DNA from: Gammaproteobacteria bacterium
Lineage (GTDB): Bacteria; Pseudomonadota; Gammaproteobacteria; SZUA-152
Length of the DNA stretch: 64,000 nt
Direction: 5' to 3'
Assembly (NCBI GenBank): GCA_029882975.1
Contig: JAOUJW010000010.1
Coordinates: forward strand, 1 to 64,000
In this document: positions 7,168 through 15,948 of the stretch, in pieces
Layout: every line of letters begins with the position of its first letter
Position numbering within the stretch: the first letter of the stretch is position 1
Program-made: the position numbers and the translations under genes
Notes under the pieces: model-generated
Databases searched by the model: none
The model's input: the letters and a program-made list of their open reading frames with translations, nothing else
What the model was told of the DNA's origin: nothing

Positions 7168-9891
7168 ATGATAACTAGAATGACGTTAAGGATGGCAGCA
7201 GTTATAGTGGAGTCACTAAAAAAAACCGTCTTACTGCTTACGTTTTTCAGTGCAACTGCCGTTATGGCCGAGCCGCTGATCAATGAATTTGTTTTTAATC
7301 ACACTGGAAGCGATACATCAGAATACGTAGAAATCAGCGGCGGTGTTAATACAGATTATTCCACCTACACTATTATCGCAATAGAAGGGGACAGCCCCAA
7401 CAGCGGCAGCATCGATGCGGTGTTCTCTGTGGGTAATACTGATGCCTCCGGTATTTGGTATACCGGTTTTCTCAATAACGCACTAGAGAACGGTAGCGTG
7501 ACACTTTTGTTGGTGGATCAGTTTAGCGGTCTTTTGGGTCAGGATCTGGATACGGATGACAATGGTACGTTGGATATAACTCCCTGGAGTCGTATAGCAG
7601 ACGCTGTCGCCGTTCATGACGGCGGCACCGCGGATCACACGTATACCTCTGTGGTATTAACGGCTGGGTTTGATGGCGGTACCAATACGGTGGGCGCTGC
7701 CTCGCGCATACCCAACGCCGGCGACACCGACAGTAGCGGCGACTGGGTTCGCAATGACTTTCACGGTGAAGGCCTACCCGGTTTCAACGGCACGCCGGAA
7801 CAAGGTGAGGCGTTAAACACCCCCGGTATAGTCAATGCCTTACCACTTATTGAACCACCTGCCATTAATTTAGCAATCTACCAAATTCAGGGCGCTGCTC
7901 ACGTCTCTCCTTATGTAGGAGAAAAAGTAAGTACCCAAGGTGTGGTGACAGCCAGTCGCTCCTCCAGCTTTTACTTACAAGACCTGCAAGGAGATTCGGA
8001 CCCGGCCACATCTGACGCCATTTTGGTGTTCGCCGGTTCCGGCCATGGGGTTGTAGTGGGAGATAAGGTGGAAGTTACCGGTACCGTGGTGGAGTTTTAT
8101 CCCGGTGGATTTTCTGCTGGAAATCTGGCCACCACAGAGATTATTCAGCCACAGATTAAGATCTTATCCAAGGCTAACGTTTTACCCTTGCCCGTGATTA
8201 TTGGATCTGGTGGACGTATACCTCCAGACAGCAGTATAGATAGCGACTCCAATGGTGATGCCAATAGTGGTGATTTTACCCCTGAAAGCGATGGTCTGGA
8301 TTTTTACGAAAGTTTGGAAGCTATGTTGGTACAGATCGACGACGCTATTGTGGTGGACAGCAATCGTTTTGGTGAAATCACGGTCGTTGGGGATAATGGA
8401 GCCAATGCCAGCGGATTAAACTCAAGAGGCGGTATCAGTATCAGCGCCGAGGACTATAATCCTGAACGTATAATTATCGATGATGCAATAATTTTCAATG
8501 AACCCCGAGTTTCCGTGGGCGATGCCTTTACAGCACCCGTGCTGGGCGTTGTGGATTACAGTTTTGGTAATTTTAAAGTTTTAAACATGGAGCCGTTACC
8601 TGCTGTGTTGAGAGGAAATTTATCCAGAGAAGTTACGCCATTGCAAAGCAGTGCAACCCGGCTTACCGTGGCAGGTTTTAATGTCGAAAATCTCAATGCG
8701 GGTAGCCCAATCAATAAGATCAACGGTTTGGCCGGACAAATTGTCAATAATCTTAAGAGCCCGGATATTATAGGCTTGCAGGAAATTCAGGACAGCAGCG
8801 GTAGCCGTAATGATGCTGTCACTGCCGCCCAGGATACTGCCAATACATTGATCGACGCCATAATTGCTGCCGGCGGTCCAGTGTATACCTACCGTGATAT
8901 TGCACCCGAGGACAATCAAGATGGCGGGCAACCGGGTGCTAATATTCGCGTCGGATTCTTATACCAGGCGGATCGAGTGGTTCTGACTGAGCGACCGGGC
9001 GGGGATGCGGTTACCGCTACTTCCCTTAGCAAAGGCGCGGATGGTGTACAACTCAGCTTCAGTCCCGGGCGAATTGATCCCACTAACCCGGCTTTTGCGG
9101 ATAGTCGCAAACCGCTGGCGGCGGAGTTTATGTTTAACAATAGAAAAGTGTTCCTAATAGTGAATCACTTTAACTCCAAAGGCGGGGATGATCCATTGTT
9201 CGGTCGGGTGCAACCGCCCATGCGCCCGTCAGAAAACATCCGCGGCCGACAGGCGCTTATCGTGGCCGGGTTTGTGGAAAATATTCTGGCCTTGGATGAT
9301 GACGCCAATATAGTCGTTCTAGGTGATTTAAATGATTTTGCTTTTTCCAGTGCCGTACAAACGCTGACGTCTGTTGATGATATGGAAAATCTGTTGCAGC
9401 GACTGCCACAAAACGAACAGTATTCTTTCATTTTCGAAGGCAATTCGCAGCTATTGGATCACATTTTGGTGAGTGAAGAACTCGCTGAACATAACATGGC
9501 AGAAGTGGACATCGTCCATGTAAATTCTGAATACCATTATCGCAATCGTTGGTCGGATCACGATCCGGTCGTTGCACGGTTTTGCATGGACCGGGATGAA
9601 CCGAAACTCACAACGGAGCTTCAGGTCGTGGCCAAGGATGCCAATCGAATTACACTCAAAGTAAACGTATCCGTGCAGGATGAAGACCCGGAAGTGATGC
9701 TAAACCTGCTTGGTGTCTATGGCACCCATTCGGGTAAAGACTCAGAAGTGGAAGTGTTGGATGACTTCACGTTTCGTCTGTCAAATCGTCACGCCGAAAA
9801 AGGCCATTACAGTGTTAAATACAAAGCCAAAGATACTTGTGGCAACAAGGAAACGACCAAAGTGAAATTGACTTCGAAGTCTGAACACTAG
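7168..9891 (+). CDS. exeM: Secreted ExeM/Xds-type nuclease with lamin-tail domain
   Basis: This 907-residue protein has a long Sec signal peptide ending at about residue 34 (VMA before EPLINEF). Domains in order: a lamin-tail domain (about 35-200), an OB-fold-like domain around VSTQGVVTASRSSSFYLQD (about 240-330), and an endonuclease/exonuclease/phosphatase domain from about 490 to 810 with GFNVENLN, GLQEIQD, NHFNSKGGD, GDLNDF and SDHDP, the expected metal and catalytic residues. About 90 C-terminal residues form an extra beta domain. Such nucleases degrade extracellular DNA for nutrition or biofilm turnover. The symbol is by resemblance to ExeM of Shewanella. TAGGAG precedes the start. Confidence 0.85.
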   Translation: MITRMTLRMAAVIVESLKKTVLLLTFFSATAVMAEPLINEFVFNHTGSDTSEYVEISGGVNTDYSTYTIIAIEGDSPNSGSIDAVFSVGNTDASGIWYTGFLNNALENGSVTLLLVDQFSGLLGQDLDTDDNGTLDITPWSRIADAVAVHDGGTADHTYTSVVLTAGFDGGTNTVGAASRIPNAGDTDSSGDWVRNDFHGEGLPGFNGTPEQGEALNTPGIVNALPLIEPPAINLAIYQIQGAAHVSPYVGEKVSTQGVVTASRSSSFYLQDLQGDSDPATSDAILVFAGSGHGVVVGDKVEVTGTVVEFYPGGFSAGNLATTEIIQPQIKILSKANVLPLPVIIGSGGRIPPDSSIDSDSNGDANSGDFTPESDGLDFYESLEAMLVQIDDAIVVDSNRFGEITVVGDNGANASGLNSRGGISISAEDYNPERIIIDDAIIFNEPRVSVGDAFTAPVLGVVDYSFGNFKVLNMEPLPAVLRGNLSREVTPLQSSATRLTVAGFNVENLNAGSPINKINGLAGQIVNNLKSPDIIGLQEIQDSSGSRNDAVTAAQDTANTLIDAIIAAGGPVYTYRDIAPEDNQDGGQPGANIRVGFLYQADRVVLTERPGGDAVTATSLSKGADGVQLSFSPGRIDPTNPAFADSRKPLAAEFMFNNRKVFLIVNHFNSKGGDDPLFGRVQPPMRPSENIRGRQALIVAGFVENILALDDDANIVVLGDLNDFAFSSAVQTLTSVDDMENLLQRLPQNEQYSFIFEGNSQLLDHILVSEELAEHNMAEVDIVHVNSEYHYRNRWSDHDPVVARFCMDRDEPKLTTELQVVAKDANRITLKVNVSVQDEDPEVMLNLLGVYGTHSGKDSEVEVLDDFTFRLSNRHAEKGHYSVKYKAKDTCGNKETTKVKLTSKSEH

Positions 9892-10142
9892 CAGGCAAGA
9901 CCGAAGTGTATGCATTGCTTTGATCACGTTCTGTTGCTTGAGAGCGGTATGTATCTTTAAGACGGTTACCGGATTGCGCTGCTCTAACCCAGTCTGCGCT
10001 TGCAAGATTGATGTGTGTGCAAGCGTGGGGTGGGGGCTTGCGTAATCCACTGTGCGACAGGTGGAGAATACCTCCAACTTTTCAAATGAAACGACCAAGC
10101 GTATTCCATCAACACCATCGTGCGCCTGGCATCCCTTTCGGT
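9892..10142. other. Intergenic between convergent exeM and arfB
   Basis: It contains a perfect 8-bp inverted repeat, CGCTTGCA (9997-10004) and TGCAAGCG (10018-10025), around a 13-base loop. No T run follows on either strand. Nothing else is recognised. Confidence 0.4.
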
Positions 10143-10565
10143 TTAATAATCCACCCGCCGGCGCATGGATTTCCTATCACCGCGACGTTTTTTCTGATCC
10201 AAACGAGCCTGATTATCCGCGACCGAGCGGCGCTTTTTTAACCTGGGCTTGGGTTTTTCCGCTGCACGTTGAATGAAATGCACCAAACGTTCTACTGCCT
10301 CGCGTTTGTTTCGTTCCTGACTTCGGTGTCGTCGTGCTGTGATGACCAGTTCATTATCACGATTCACCCGCGAACCGGCCAGTGTAATTAATCGTTGTTG
10401 CACGTCTTCCGGCAATCGATGACAGCGTAAGATATCAAAACGTAACTGAATCGCAGTCATATTTTTATTGATATTCTGTCCGCCCGGTCCCGAGGAAAAT
10501 AATGGGTGAAAACTAATATCGTCATTAGTGAGGGACAGTGAATCGTTTATTTTTATGTCATTCAT
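10143..10565 (-). CDS. arfB: Alternative ribosome-rescue peptidyl-tRNA hydrolase ArfB
   Basis: This 140-residue protein has the release-factor catalytic motif in SSGPGGQNINK at about residues 24-34, followed by the conserved fold of the ArfB (YaeJ) family and a Lys/Arg-rich C-terminal tail (KPKPRLKKRRS onward). In the family the GGQ hydrolyses peptidyl-tRNA on stalled ribosomes, while the basic tail enters the empty mRNA channel to detect ribosomes without a stop codon. Length and features are normal. It stands alone, divergent from creD. Confidence 0.93.
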   Translation of the reverse strand: MNDIKINDSLSLTNDDISFHPLFSSGPGGQNINKNMTAIQLRFDILRCHRLPEDVQQRLITLAGSRVNRDNELVITARRHRSQERNKREAVERLVHFIQRAAEKPKPRLKKRRSVADNQARLDQKKRRGDRKSMRRRVDY

Positions 10566-10817
10566 ACAAAATTCTAAGAAGTCATTGCCGGAACCTATAA
10601 TGCGGCGTGCTTGCCTAAAGCTTGAGGAAAAATTCCGATGATGTGAACGGGGGTCCGGTTATCCAATTCCATAAGTGGCACGTAGTGTATAGCGGTTTTG
10701 TCAAATTGCAAGGAATTAGTCCCGGAATCGCATTGCCATTATTCGTCATAATTGTTCCTGAACTTTGCCATTTTGTTTTGCTGTAATAAGAATAATCAAT
10801 TCGATAGGGTCATTGTT

Positions 10818-12188
10818 ATGGGTAATTCAATATTTTCTTGGTTGAATGAAAATCCTGCCGGAAAAGCATTTTTAGTTGTATTTCTGATAATCTTATTGCA
10901 GATACCGATAAATACAATTCGTTCTTTAGTGTACGAGCGTCAATCTACCGAACGCGGTGCGATTGAGGAGGTGCAATCCAAATGGGGGGGAGAGCAGTTT
11001 GTTTCCGGTCCTATGCTGGTTATTCCGTATAAAGTGAAACGGCTATGGCACAATGCTGAAACGGGTAAGAAAGAGCTAAAAACGTATATTGAAAAAGCCG
11101 TGTTTTTTCCTCAAGAATACCGGGTTACCGGTAATCTGCACAGTGAAACGCGGTACCGGGGTATTTTCGAAGTTCCTCTATATAAAAGTAAAATTCGATT
11201 TGAAGGATATTTCAACGAACCGGATTTTTCGGATTGGGAGATTCAGCAGAAAGACGTACTTTGGAAAAAAGCCCGTTTGATCATGCCGGTGTCGGATGCG
11301 CGGTCAATTCAAAAACAAGCTTCTCTGGATTGGAATGGAGGCAAACTGCAGTTTTTACCGGGGACAGATCAAGTTGTGGGAAACAAGGAGGGCTACCATG
11401 TTCCATTGAACCAGTTTGAGGGCAGCCAAGACCACTATACATTTGAGTTTGAACTATTACTGAATGGCAGCAAATCCCTGTATTTCGCTCCTTTGGGTAA
11501 TAACAGTTTAATAGAAATTATTGCACCGTGGAAGGATCCCAGTTTTCAGGGTAAATGGCTACCCACGACACGGGAAGTGACTGACGCCGGATTTCGGTCC
11601 CAATGGCAAATTCCTTACCTGGGGCGTAACTATCCGCAAAAAACTCGTGATTTCTCCTCTATTAAGGAACATCTGAGCGATTCCATGGTGGGGGTGGAAC
11701 TCATAAGGCCTGTTGATAACTACCGCATGACTCAGCGAAGTTTGAAGTATCAACTGGTGTTTTTTGCACTCACCTTCGCCGTAATTTGGATTATGGAATT
11801 GATGGTGGGTTTACGCTTGCATCTGATGCAATATCTGTTCATCGGTGCCGGCTTGTGTATGTTCTATTTGCTGGAGCTTTCTCTTTCTGAGCATTTGGGG
11901 TTTTATTGGGCTTATGCTATTGCCGCTGCGGCAGTAGTGACTATGGTCAGTAGTTACTCCTATGTGGTTGTTCGTACCCCCAAGCGGGTTGCCATCATTG
12001 GTGTAGGATTGACCGTCCTGTATCTGTATTTGCTTTCACTCTTGCAAGAACAAAATTATTCTTTGTTGATCGGTAGCTTGGGTTTGTTTCTGGTGTTGGG
12101 ATTTGCCATGTATGCCACCCGTCGTATCGATTGGCATCAAATGATGAGCAAACCAATATTAGAGCCACCCCTGAAGGAAGGTGTTTGA
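10818..12188 (+). CDS. creD: Inner-membrane protein CreD
   Basis: The protein of about 456 residues starts MGNSIFSWLNENPAGKAF at the ATG 10818. It has one N-terminal membrane segment, a large periplasmic domain (about 40-310, with the family-typical QSKWGGEQFVSGP), and a block of five or six membrane helices from about 325 to 440. CreD belongs to the Cre/Bla regulon in other gammaproteobacteria and affects envelope integrity and colicin or beta-lactam response; its biochemical role is unknown. No creBC genes are beside it here. Its TGA overlaps the ATG of the next gene, which implies co-translation. Confidence 0.88.
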   Translation: MGNSIFSWLNENPAGKAFLVVFLIILLQIPINTIRSLVYERQSTERGAIEEVQSKWGGEQFVSGPMLVIPYKVKRLWHNAETGKKELKTYIEKAVFFPQEYRVTGNLHSETRYRGIFEVPLYKSKIRFEGYFNEPDFSDWEIQQKDVLWKKARLIMPVSDARSIQKQASLDWNGGKLQFLPGTDQVVGNKEGYHVPLNQFEGSQDHYTFEFELLLNGSKSLYFAPLGNNSLIEIIAPWKDPSFQGKWLPTTREVTDAGFRSQWQIPYLGRNYPQKTRDFSSIKEHLSDSMVGVELIRPVDNYRMTQRSLKYQLVFFALTFAVIWIMELMVGLRLHLMQYLFIGAGLCMFYLLELSLSEHLGFYWAYAIAAAAVVTMVSSYSYVVVRTPKRVAIIGVGLTVLYLYLLSLLQEQNYSLLIGSLGLFLVLGFAMYATRRIDWHQMMSKPILEPPLKEGV

Positions 12189-12712
12189 TGTTTATCGCCC
12201 ATGCTTGTGCCGGATATCTATGGACACGGCATTTCATTCGCAGCAATGAGAACCGCGAGCTGTCGTCCAAGTTGGTCCCGTACGTAGGTTTCGGCATTTT
12301 TTGCAGTATCTTACCGGACTTGGATTTGCTGTATTTCTATACGCTGGACAATCGCCAAAACCCGCACCACAGTTATTGGACGCACATGCCGTTTTTCTGG
12401 CTCACAGTGTCTGCGTTGGTGTACGGAATCGGGACACGGTTACTGCGAAAGATCCCCGCGGCCGTCAGTATCATACTTGGAGTGAACACTTGTTTACATT
12501 TGGTGCTGGATTCTGTCGCCGGGGGCATTTACTGGTTTTACCCGCTGAGTGATGCTTATGTGGTTTGGGTACCCATTACGGCTCGTTTTGACTGGTGGGT
12601 CTGGAATTTTATATTCCACTGGGTATTTTTGATGGAACTGTTAATCGTGTCGCTGGCGGTATGGGTGTACCAAAGAGACCGTCAGTGGGTGTCGCCGGCG
12701 AATAGGGTATAA
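12188..12712 (+). CDS. Membrane-bound metal-dependent hydrolase-like protein (YdjM/DUF457 type)
   Basis: This polytopic membrane protein of about 174 residues contains metal-binding-type residues in the order FIAHACAG, ILPDLDLLYFY, NPHHSYWTHMPF and CLHLVLDS, the pattern of the YdjM/DUF457 family, some of whose members are SOS-regulated. The activity of the family is not established. The start is fixed by the TGATG overlap with creD. The spread of His and Asp residues fits a membrane-embedded metal site, by inference. Confidence 0.7.
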   Translation: MFIAHACAGYLWTRHFIRSNENRELSSKLVPYVGFGIFCSILPDLDLLYFYTLDNRQNPHHSYWTHMPFFWLTVSALVYGIGTRLLRKIPAAVSIILGVNTCLHLVLDSVAGGIYWFYPLSDAYVVWVPITARFDWWVWNFIFHWVFLMELLIVSLAVWVYQRDRQWVSPANRV

Positions 12713-12714
12713 GC

Positions 12715-15243
12715 CTAGCCGATCTCCAAGCCCGGTCTTTGGATATAATACCCTTGTACATAGTCTACACCGGTTTGTTTCAGGGCGTTGAGGGTTTCCG
12801 GGTTGTCAACGTATTCGGCAATGGTTTTCTTGCCTACCGTGTGGGCAATATTGACGATAGAACGAATGATTTCTCCATCCATTGGGTCTGAGAGCAGTCC
12901 CTGAACAAACAGGCCGTCAATTTTTATAAAATCCACGGGAAGATTTTTTAAATGAGAGAAGGAGCAATAACCACTACCGAAGTCGTCCAGAGAAAAACGG
13001 CAACCTAAACTGCTGACATCCGAAATTAGAGCATTGGCAGCGCTTATGTTGGATATGGCCGTGGTTTCGGTGATTTCGAAATTGAGCTGTTTGGCGCTGA
13101 CCTGGTGTTGCTGTAGCAAATCCTGGATAAAGGTTTTAAGATCAGTGTCCTCCAGCGATTGGGCGGACAAGTTTATGGATAGAACCGTGTTTGGATTCAA
13201 TTGATAGTTCTTTATGTTTTCCACGGCTCGCGTAATGACCCATCGGTCTATTTTATTCATCATATTGAAACGTTCGGCCGTGGGAACGAAAGCGGAAGGG
13301 GGTATGACATCGCTTTTGTAGTCCGGCAGCCGAATCAGAACTTCATAATACCGGGCTGCGTTGTTTTGTTGACAATAGTGTTGCCACAGTTCTCCCTCTT
13401 TTACCGGAAGGATATCAGGTAGTTCCTGTAAGGATAAAATAGGCTGGTAGTACAGCAGAAATTCATTGTTTTTTATCGCTTTGTGTAAACGTTCAGACCA
13501 ACCCAACTCCATGTCCATGGCGGCTTTTCCATCTTGATGTCTGTCGTACAAATGAGTTTGATTGCGCCCGTTACCTTTGGCGATATAGCAGGCGATATCT
13601 GCACATGCCATAGCGTCACCTGGAGATAGAGCATATTTGTCCAGGATGTTGACGCCGGCGGTTAAACCGATTTTGTAGTATTTTCCTGCGCACTCAAACT
13701 CATAGTCATCCAGTGCTCGCCGGAAGCCATCCGCTATTTCCAATATGCTGGCGGGTTCGATGTTGCGCAGAATAATGGCGAATTCATCTCCGCCAAGGCG
13801 GGCCAGAAAGTCGGAGGCACGCAAACGTGTGGTGAGTTTTTTGCTGACCTCGACCAACAGACGATCACCGGTGGCATGTCCGGCAGTATCGTTAAGATAT
13901 TTAAATCGGTCCAAGTCCAGATACAGTAAGGCGCTGATTTCTTCGCTGCGTTGCAGGCGTTTAATTTCACTATTTAGTTGGTGTTCAAAGTAAGCCCGGT
14001 TGGGTAGTTTGGTTAAACTGTCATGGTTGGCTTGCCATTTAAGTTCGTTTTCCAGTTCGCGCCGCTCGGTAATGTCCCGAAATGCCACTACACTACCGGC
14101 TTTTTTGCCCTGCAACAGCATGGGTAATATGGTGCACTCAACCGGAACTTGAGTATTGGATTTGTGGCGAAAAAAGGTTTCCAAGGAATGTAGAGGAACG
14201 CCTTCGTTATAGGCTCGCGTCAACTTGCAGTTTTCCACATTGGAACCGCTCTGTGAGGTATGGAATACACAGGGGTTTTCACCGATCAGTTCCTCTGCTG
14301 CTACGTAACCCAATATCTGTAAGGCGGCAGGGTTAATAAAGCTAATACTTCCTGTGTCATCCAGGCCATATACTCCGTCACCGACAGATTGCAATATGCC
14401 TTCTAAGCGATTGCGCTCTTGTTCGATTTTGCGTCTGCCGTTTATCGTTCGACTCATGGCATCGACACGAGCCAGAAACAACTCCGTGGCTTCGTTTTTA
14501 AACATGCATTCCACTGCGCCGGCTTCCAAAGAGTCGGTAATGGCACGTTCCAGGTAGGTGCCCGTGATAATCGCCGTGGAAATATTGCAAGTACGAGGCT
14601 CGTCGCGTAGACGTCGGCACAGGACATCGCCCGTATCTTCAGGCATGAAATAGTCGATAATGGCTATGTCATACGGTTTTTCCATTGCCAAATCCATAGC
14701 CTCATTTACGGAAGACGCTGTGTCGGTTTCGTAGCCTGCTTCTGTCAATAACCGTCGAAATGCGACCCGGACGGTAGGGGAGTCATCGACAAACAGAATT
14801 TTTATGGCTCCGGGATTTTCCACGGGTTTGGTTTCACCAGTATCATCAGTTTTGGATGTCGTAACAGACTGCAACAAAGCCGATAAGGATGTTTCGGTTT
14901 CCTGGTAGTCTTCCCACAACAACAAAGCAGAGCGTTCGCGTTTGGTGACCCAGTTGAGTTTGGAGGTGTCAGCCTGATCTGCCAGTACCAAAACAGCAAT
15001 TTGCCGATTTTGGGGTTCTTCCAACAGGCTCAGTAGCTCATCGGCATGGGGATCGGTTCGTCCTGGCCAGCCGAAGACCACTGCGTCAAATTTGGTGATA
15101 TGCTTATTAGTGACCGCAACTTCATTTAAGGCCGCTGGAAAGCTGGATGCGGTGGTGAGTTCGTACGTCTGTTCGTTGAGTACAATAGCCGCAGCGTGAC
15201 GCCGTGTGATTGACAGTTCTATGAGTAGAATGCGTGGTTTCAC
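12715..15243 (-). CDS. REC-REC-PAS-GGDEF-EAL cyclic-di-GMP protein
   Basis: This cytoplasmic protein of about 842 residues begins with a receiver-like domain lacking an obvious phospho-Asp site, then a canonical receiver (FVDDSPTVR, IIDYFMPED, ITGTY and a late Lys), a PAS domain, a GGDEF domain with intact LGGDEF and the inhibitory RxxD site (RASD) five residues before it, and an EAL domain. The EAL signature reads EVL, but the catalytic Glu and the later NLSAQS, FEITET, DDFGSG and IKIDG segments are present. Both cyclase and phosphodiesterase activity are possible. I prefer the GTG at 15243 because AGGA sits just upstream; a longer frame runs to 15285. No cognate kinase is adjacent. Confidence 0.9.
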   Translation of the reverse strand: MKPRILLIELSITRRHAAAIVLNEQTYELTTASSFPAALNEVAVTNKHITKFDAVVFGWPGRTDPHADELLSLLEEPQNRQIAVLVLADQADTSKLNWVTKRERSALLLWEDYQETETSLSALLQSVTTSKTDDTGETKPVENPGAIKILFVDDSPTVRVAFRRLLTEAGYETDTASSVNEAMDLAMEKPYDIAIIDYFMPEDTGDVLCRRLRDEPRTCNISTAIITGTYLERAITDSLEAGAVECMFKNEATELFLARVDAMSRTINGRRKIEQERNRLEGILQSVGDGVYGLDDTGSISFINPAALQILGYVAAEELIGENPCVFHTSQSGSNVENCKLTRAYNEGVPLHSLETFFRHKSNTQVPVECTILPMLLQGKKAGSVVAFRDITERRELENELKWQANHDSLTKLPNRAYFEHQLNSEIKRLQRSEEISALLYLDLDRFKYLNDTAGHATGDRLLVEVSKKLTTRLRASDFLARLGGDEFAIILRNIEPASILEIADGFRRALDDYEFECAGKYYKIGLTAGVNILDKYALSPGDAMACADIACYIAKGNGRNQTHLYDRHQDGKAAMDMELGWSERLHKAIKNNEFLLYYQPILSLQELPDILPVKEGELWQHYCQQNNAARYYEVLIRLPDYKSDVIPPSAFVPTAERFNMMNKIDRWVITRAVENIKNYQLNPNTVLSINLSAQSLEDTDLKTFIQDLLQQHQVSAKQLNFEITETTAISNISAANALISDVSSLGCRFSLDDFGSGYCSFSHLKNLPVDFIKIDGLFVQGLLSDPMDGEIIRSIVNIAHTVGKKTIAEYVDNPETLNALKQTGVDYVQGYYIQRPGLEIG

Positions 15244-15388
15244 TATGTGTCCTACACGATGAGTTCTGTGGAGCTTGGCCACCACAAACCACTCGCAGCG
15301 ACGCCTGTTTACAATCTAGTCACATTATCGGCCACTTCCCCTAGAAGTTTTAGGGATTTCATTGGAGGGGGTATCGTCAAAAGGAGCG

Positions 15389-15409
15389 GGCGGGTATTTC
15401 TTACCCGCC
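15389..15409 (-). terminator. Terminator of the channel/kinase/cyanase operon
   Basis: GGCGGGTA (15389-15396) and TACCCGCC (15402-15409) pair perfectly around a five-base loop, about 80 bases after the cyanase stop; on the minus strand CGCTCCTTTTG follows. Confidence 0.6.
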
Positions 15410-15491
15410 GCTAAAGGCTTTATTGATAGCTGAGGGCTGTTTATTCGTTGAAGGTTCAGAAGGCTCACAAGTCATCGAATATGTTCAGTTT

Positions 15492-15935
15492 TTAGTAGGT
15501 TTTGTAAGGTAAGAATTTGCCACTCATCACGATGTGAACTCGGTCTCCTTTAGGGTCCGGCTCTCGGCTAATATCCATAGAAAAGTCGATAGCACTCATG
15601 ATGCCATCGCCGAATTCCTCGTGTATTAATTCCTTAAATGTTACGCCATAGACATTAATGAGTTCATAGAATCGATAAATCAATGGGTCGGTGGGCACAG
15701 CCGTGGGTAAGGATCCTTTATACGGAACAGTTTGTAGTATTTCCACGGCTTCATCGGGTAGCTCAAGCAAAGTTCCAACAGCGCTTGCTTGTTCTGTTGT
15801 TAAAGTCATCTGTCCCAGCATTGCTGCGGTTGTCCACTCTTTACTATGGCCGACCACTTCAGCAATGTGAGTCCACTTAAGTTTTTTCTTGCGTTTACGT
15901 TCGAGAATTAATTGGCTTACTTCATCACGATTCAT
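15492..15935 (-). CDS. cynS: Cyanate hydratase (cyanase)
   Basis: This 147-residue protein matches the cyanase family over its full length: an N-terminal helix-turn-helix-like bundle and a C-terminal catalytic segment where RFYELINVYG supplies the active-site Arg and Glu and DGIMSAIDF the Ser, equivalent to R96, E99 and S122 of E. coli CynS. The enzyme converts cyanate plus bicarbonate to carbamate, and so to ammonia and CO2. It is the last gene of an operon, 13 bases after the PP2C/kinase stop, and lacks the cynR and cynT neighbours seen in E. coli. It may detoxify cyanate or supply nitrogen. Confidence 0.95.
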   Translation of the reverse strand: MNRDEVSQLILERKRKKKLKWTHIAEVVGHSKEWTTAAMLGQMTLTTEQASAVGTLLELPDEAVEILQTVPYKGSLPTAVPTDPLIYRFYELINVYGVTFKELIHEEFGDGIMSAIDFSMDISREPDPKGDRVHIVMSGKFLPYKTY

Positions 15936-15948
15936 CGTTGTCTCCTTT

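Noticed and set aside
9997-10025. CTTGC/GCAAG inverted repeats as a common regulator site (also at 18593 and 28855)
   Set aside because: Spacers differ (15, 9 and 7 bases) and the locations are not consistent with one operator; probably chance.
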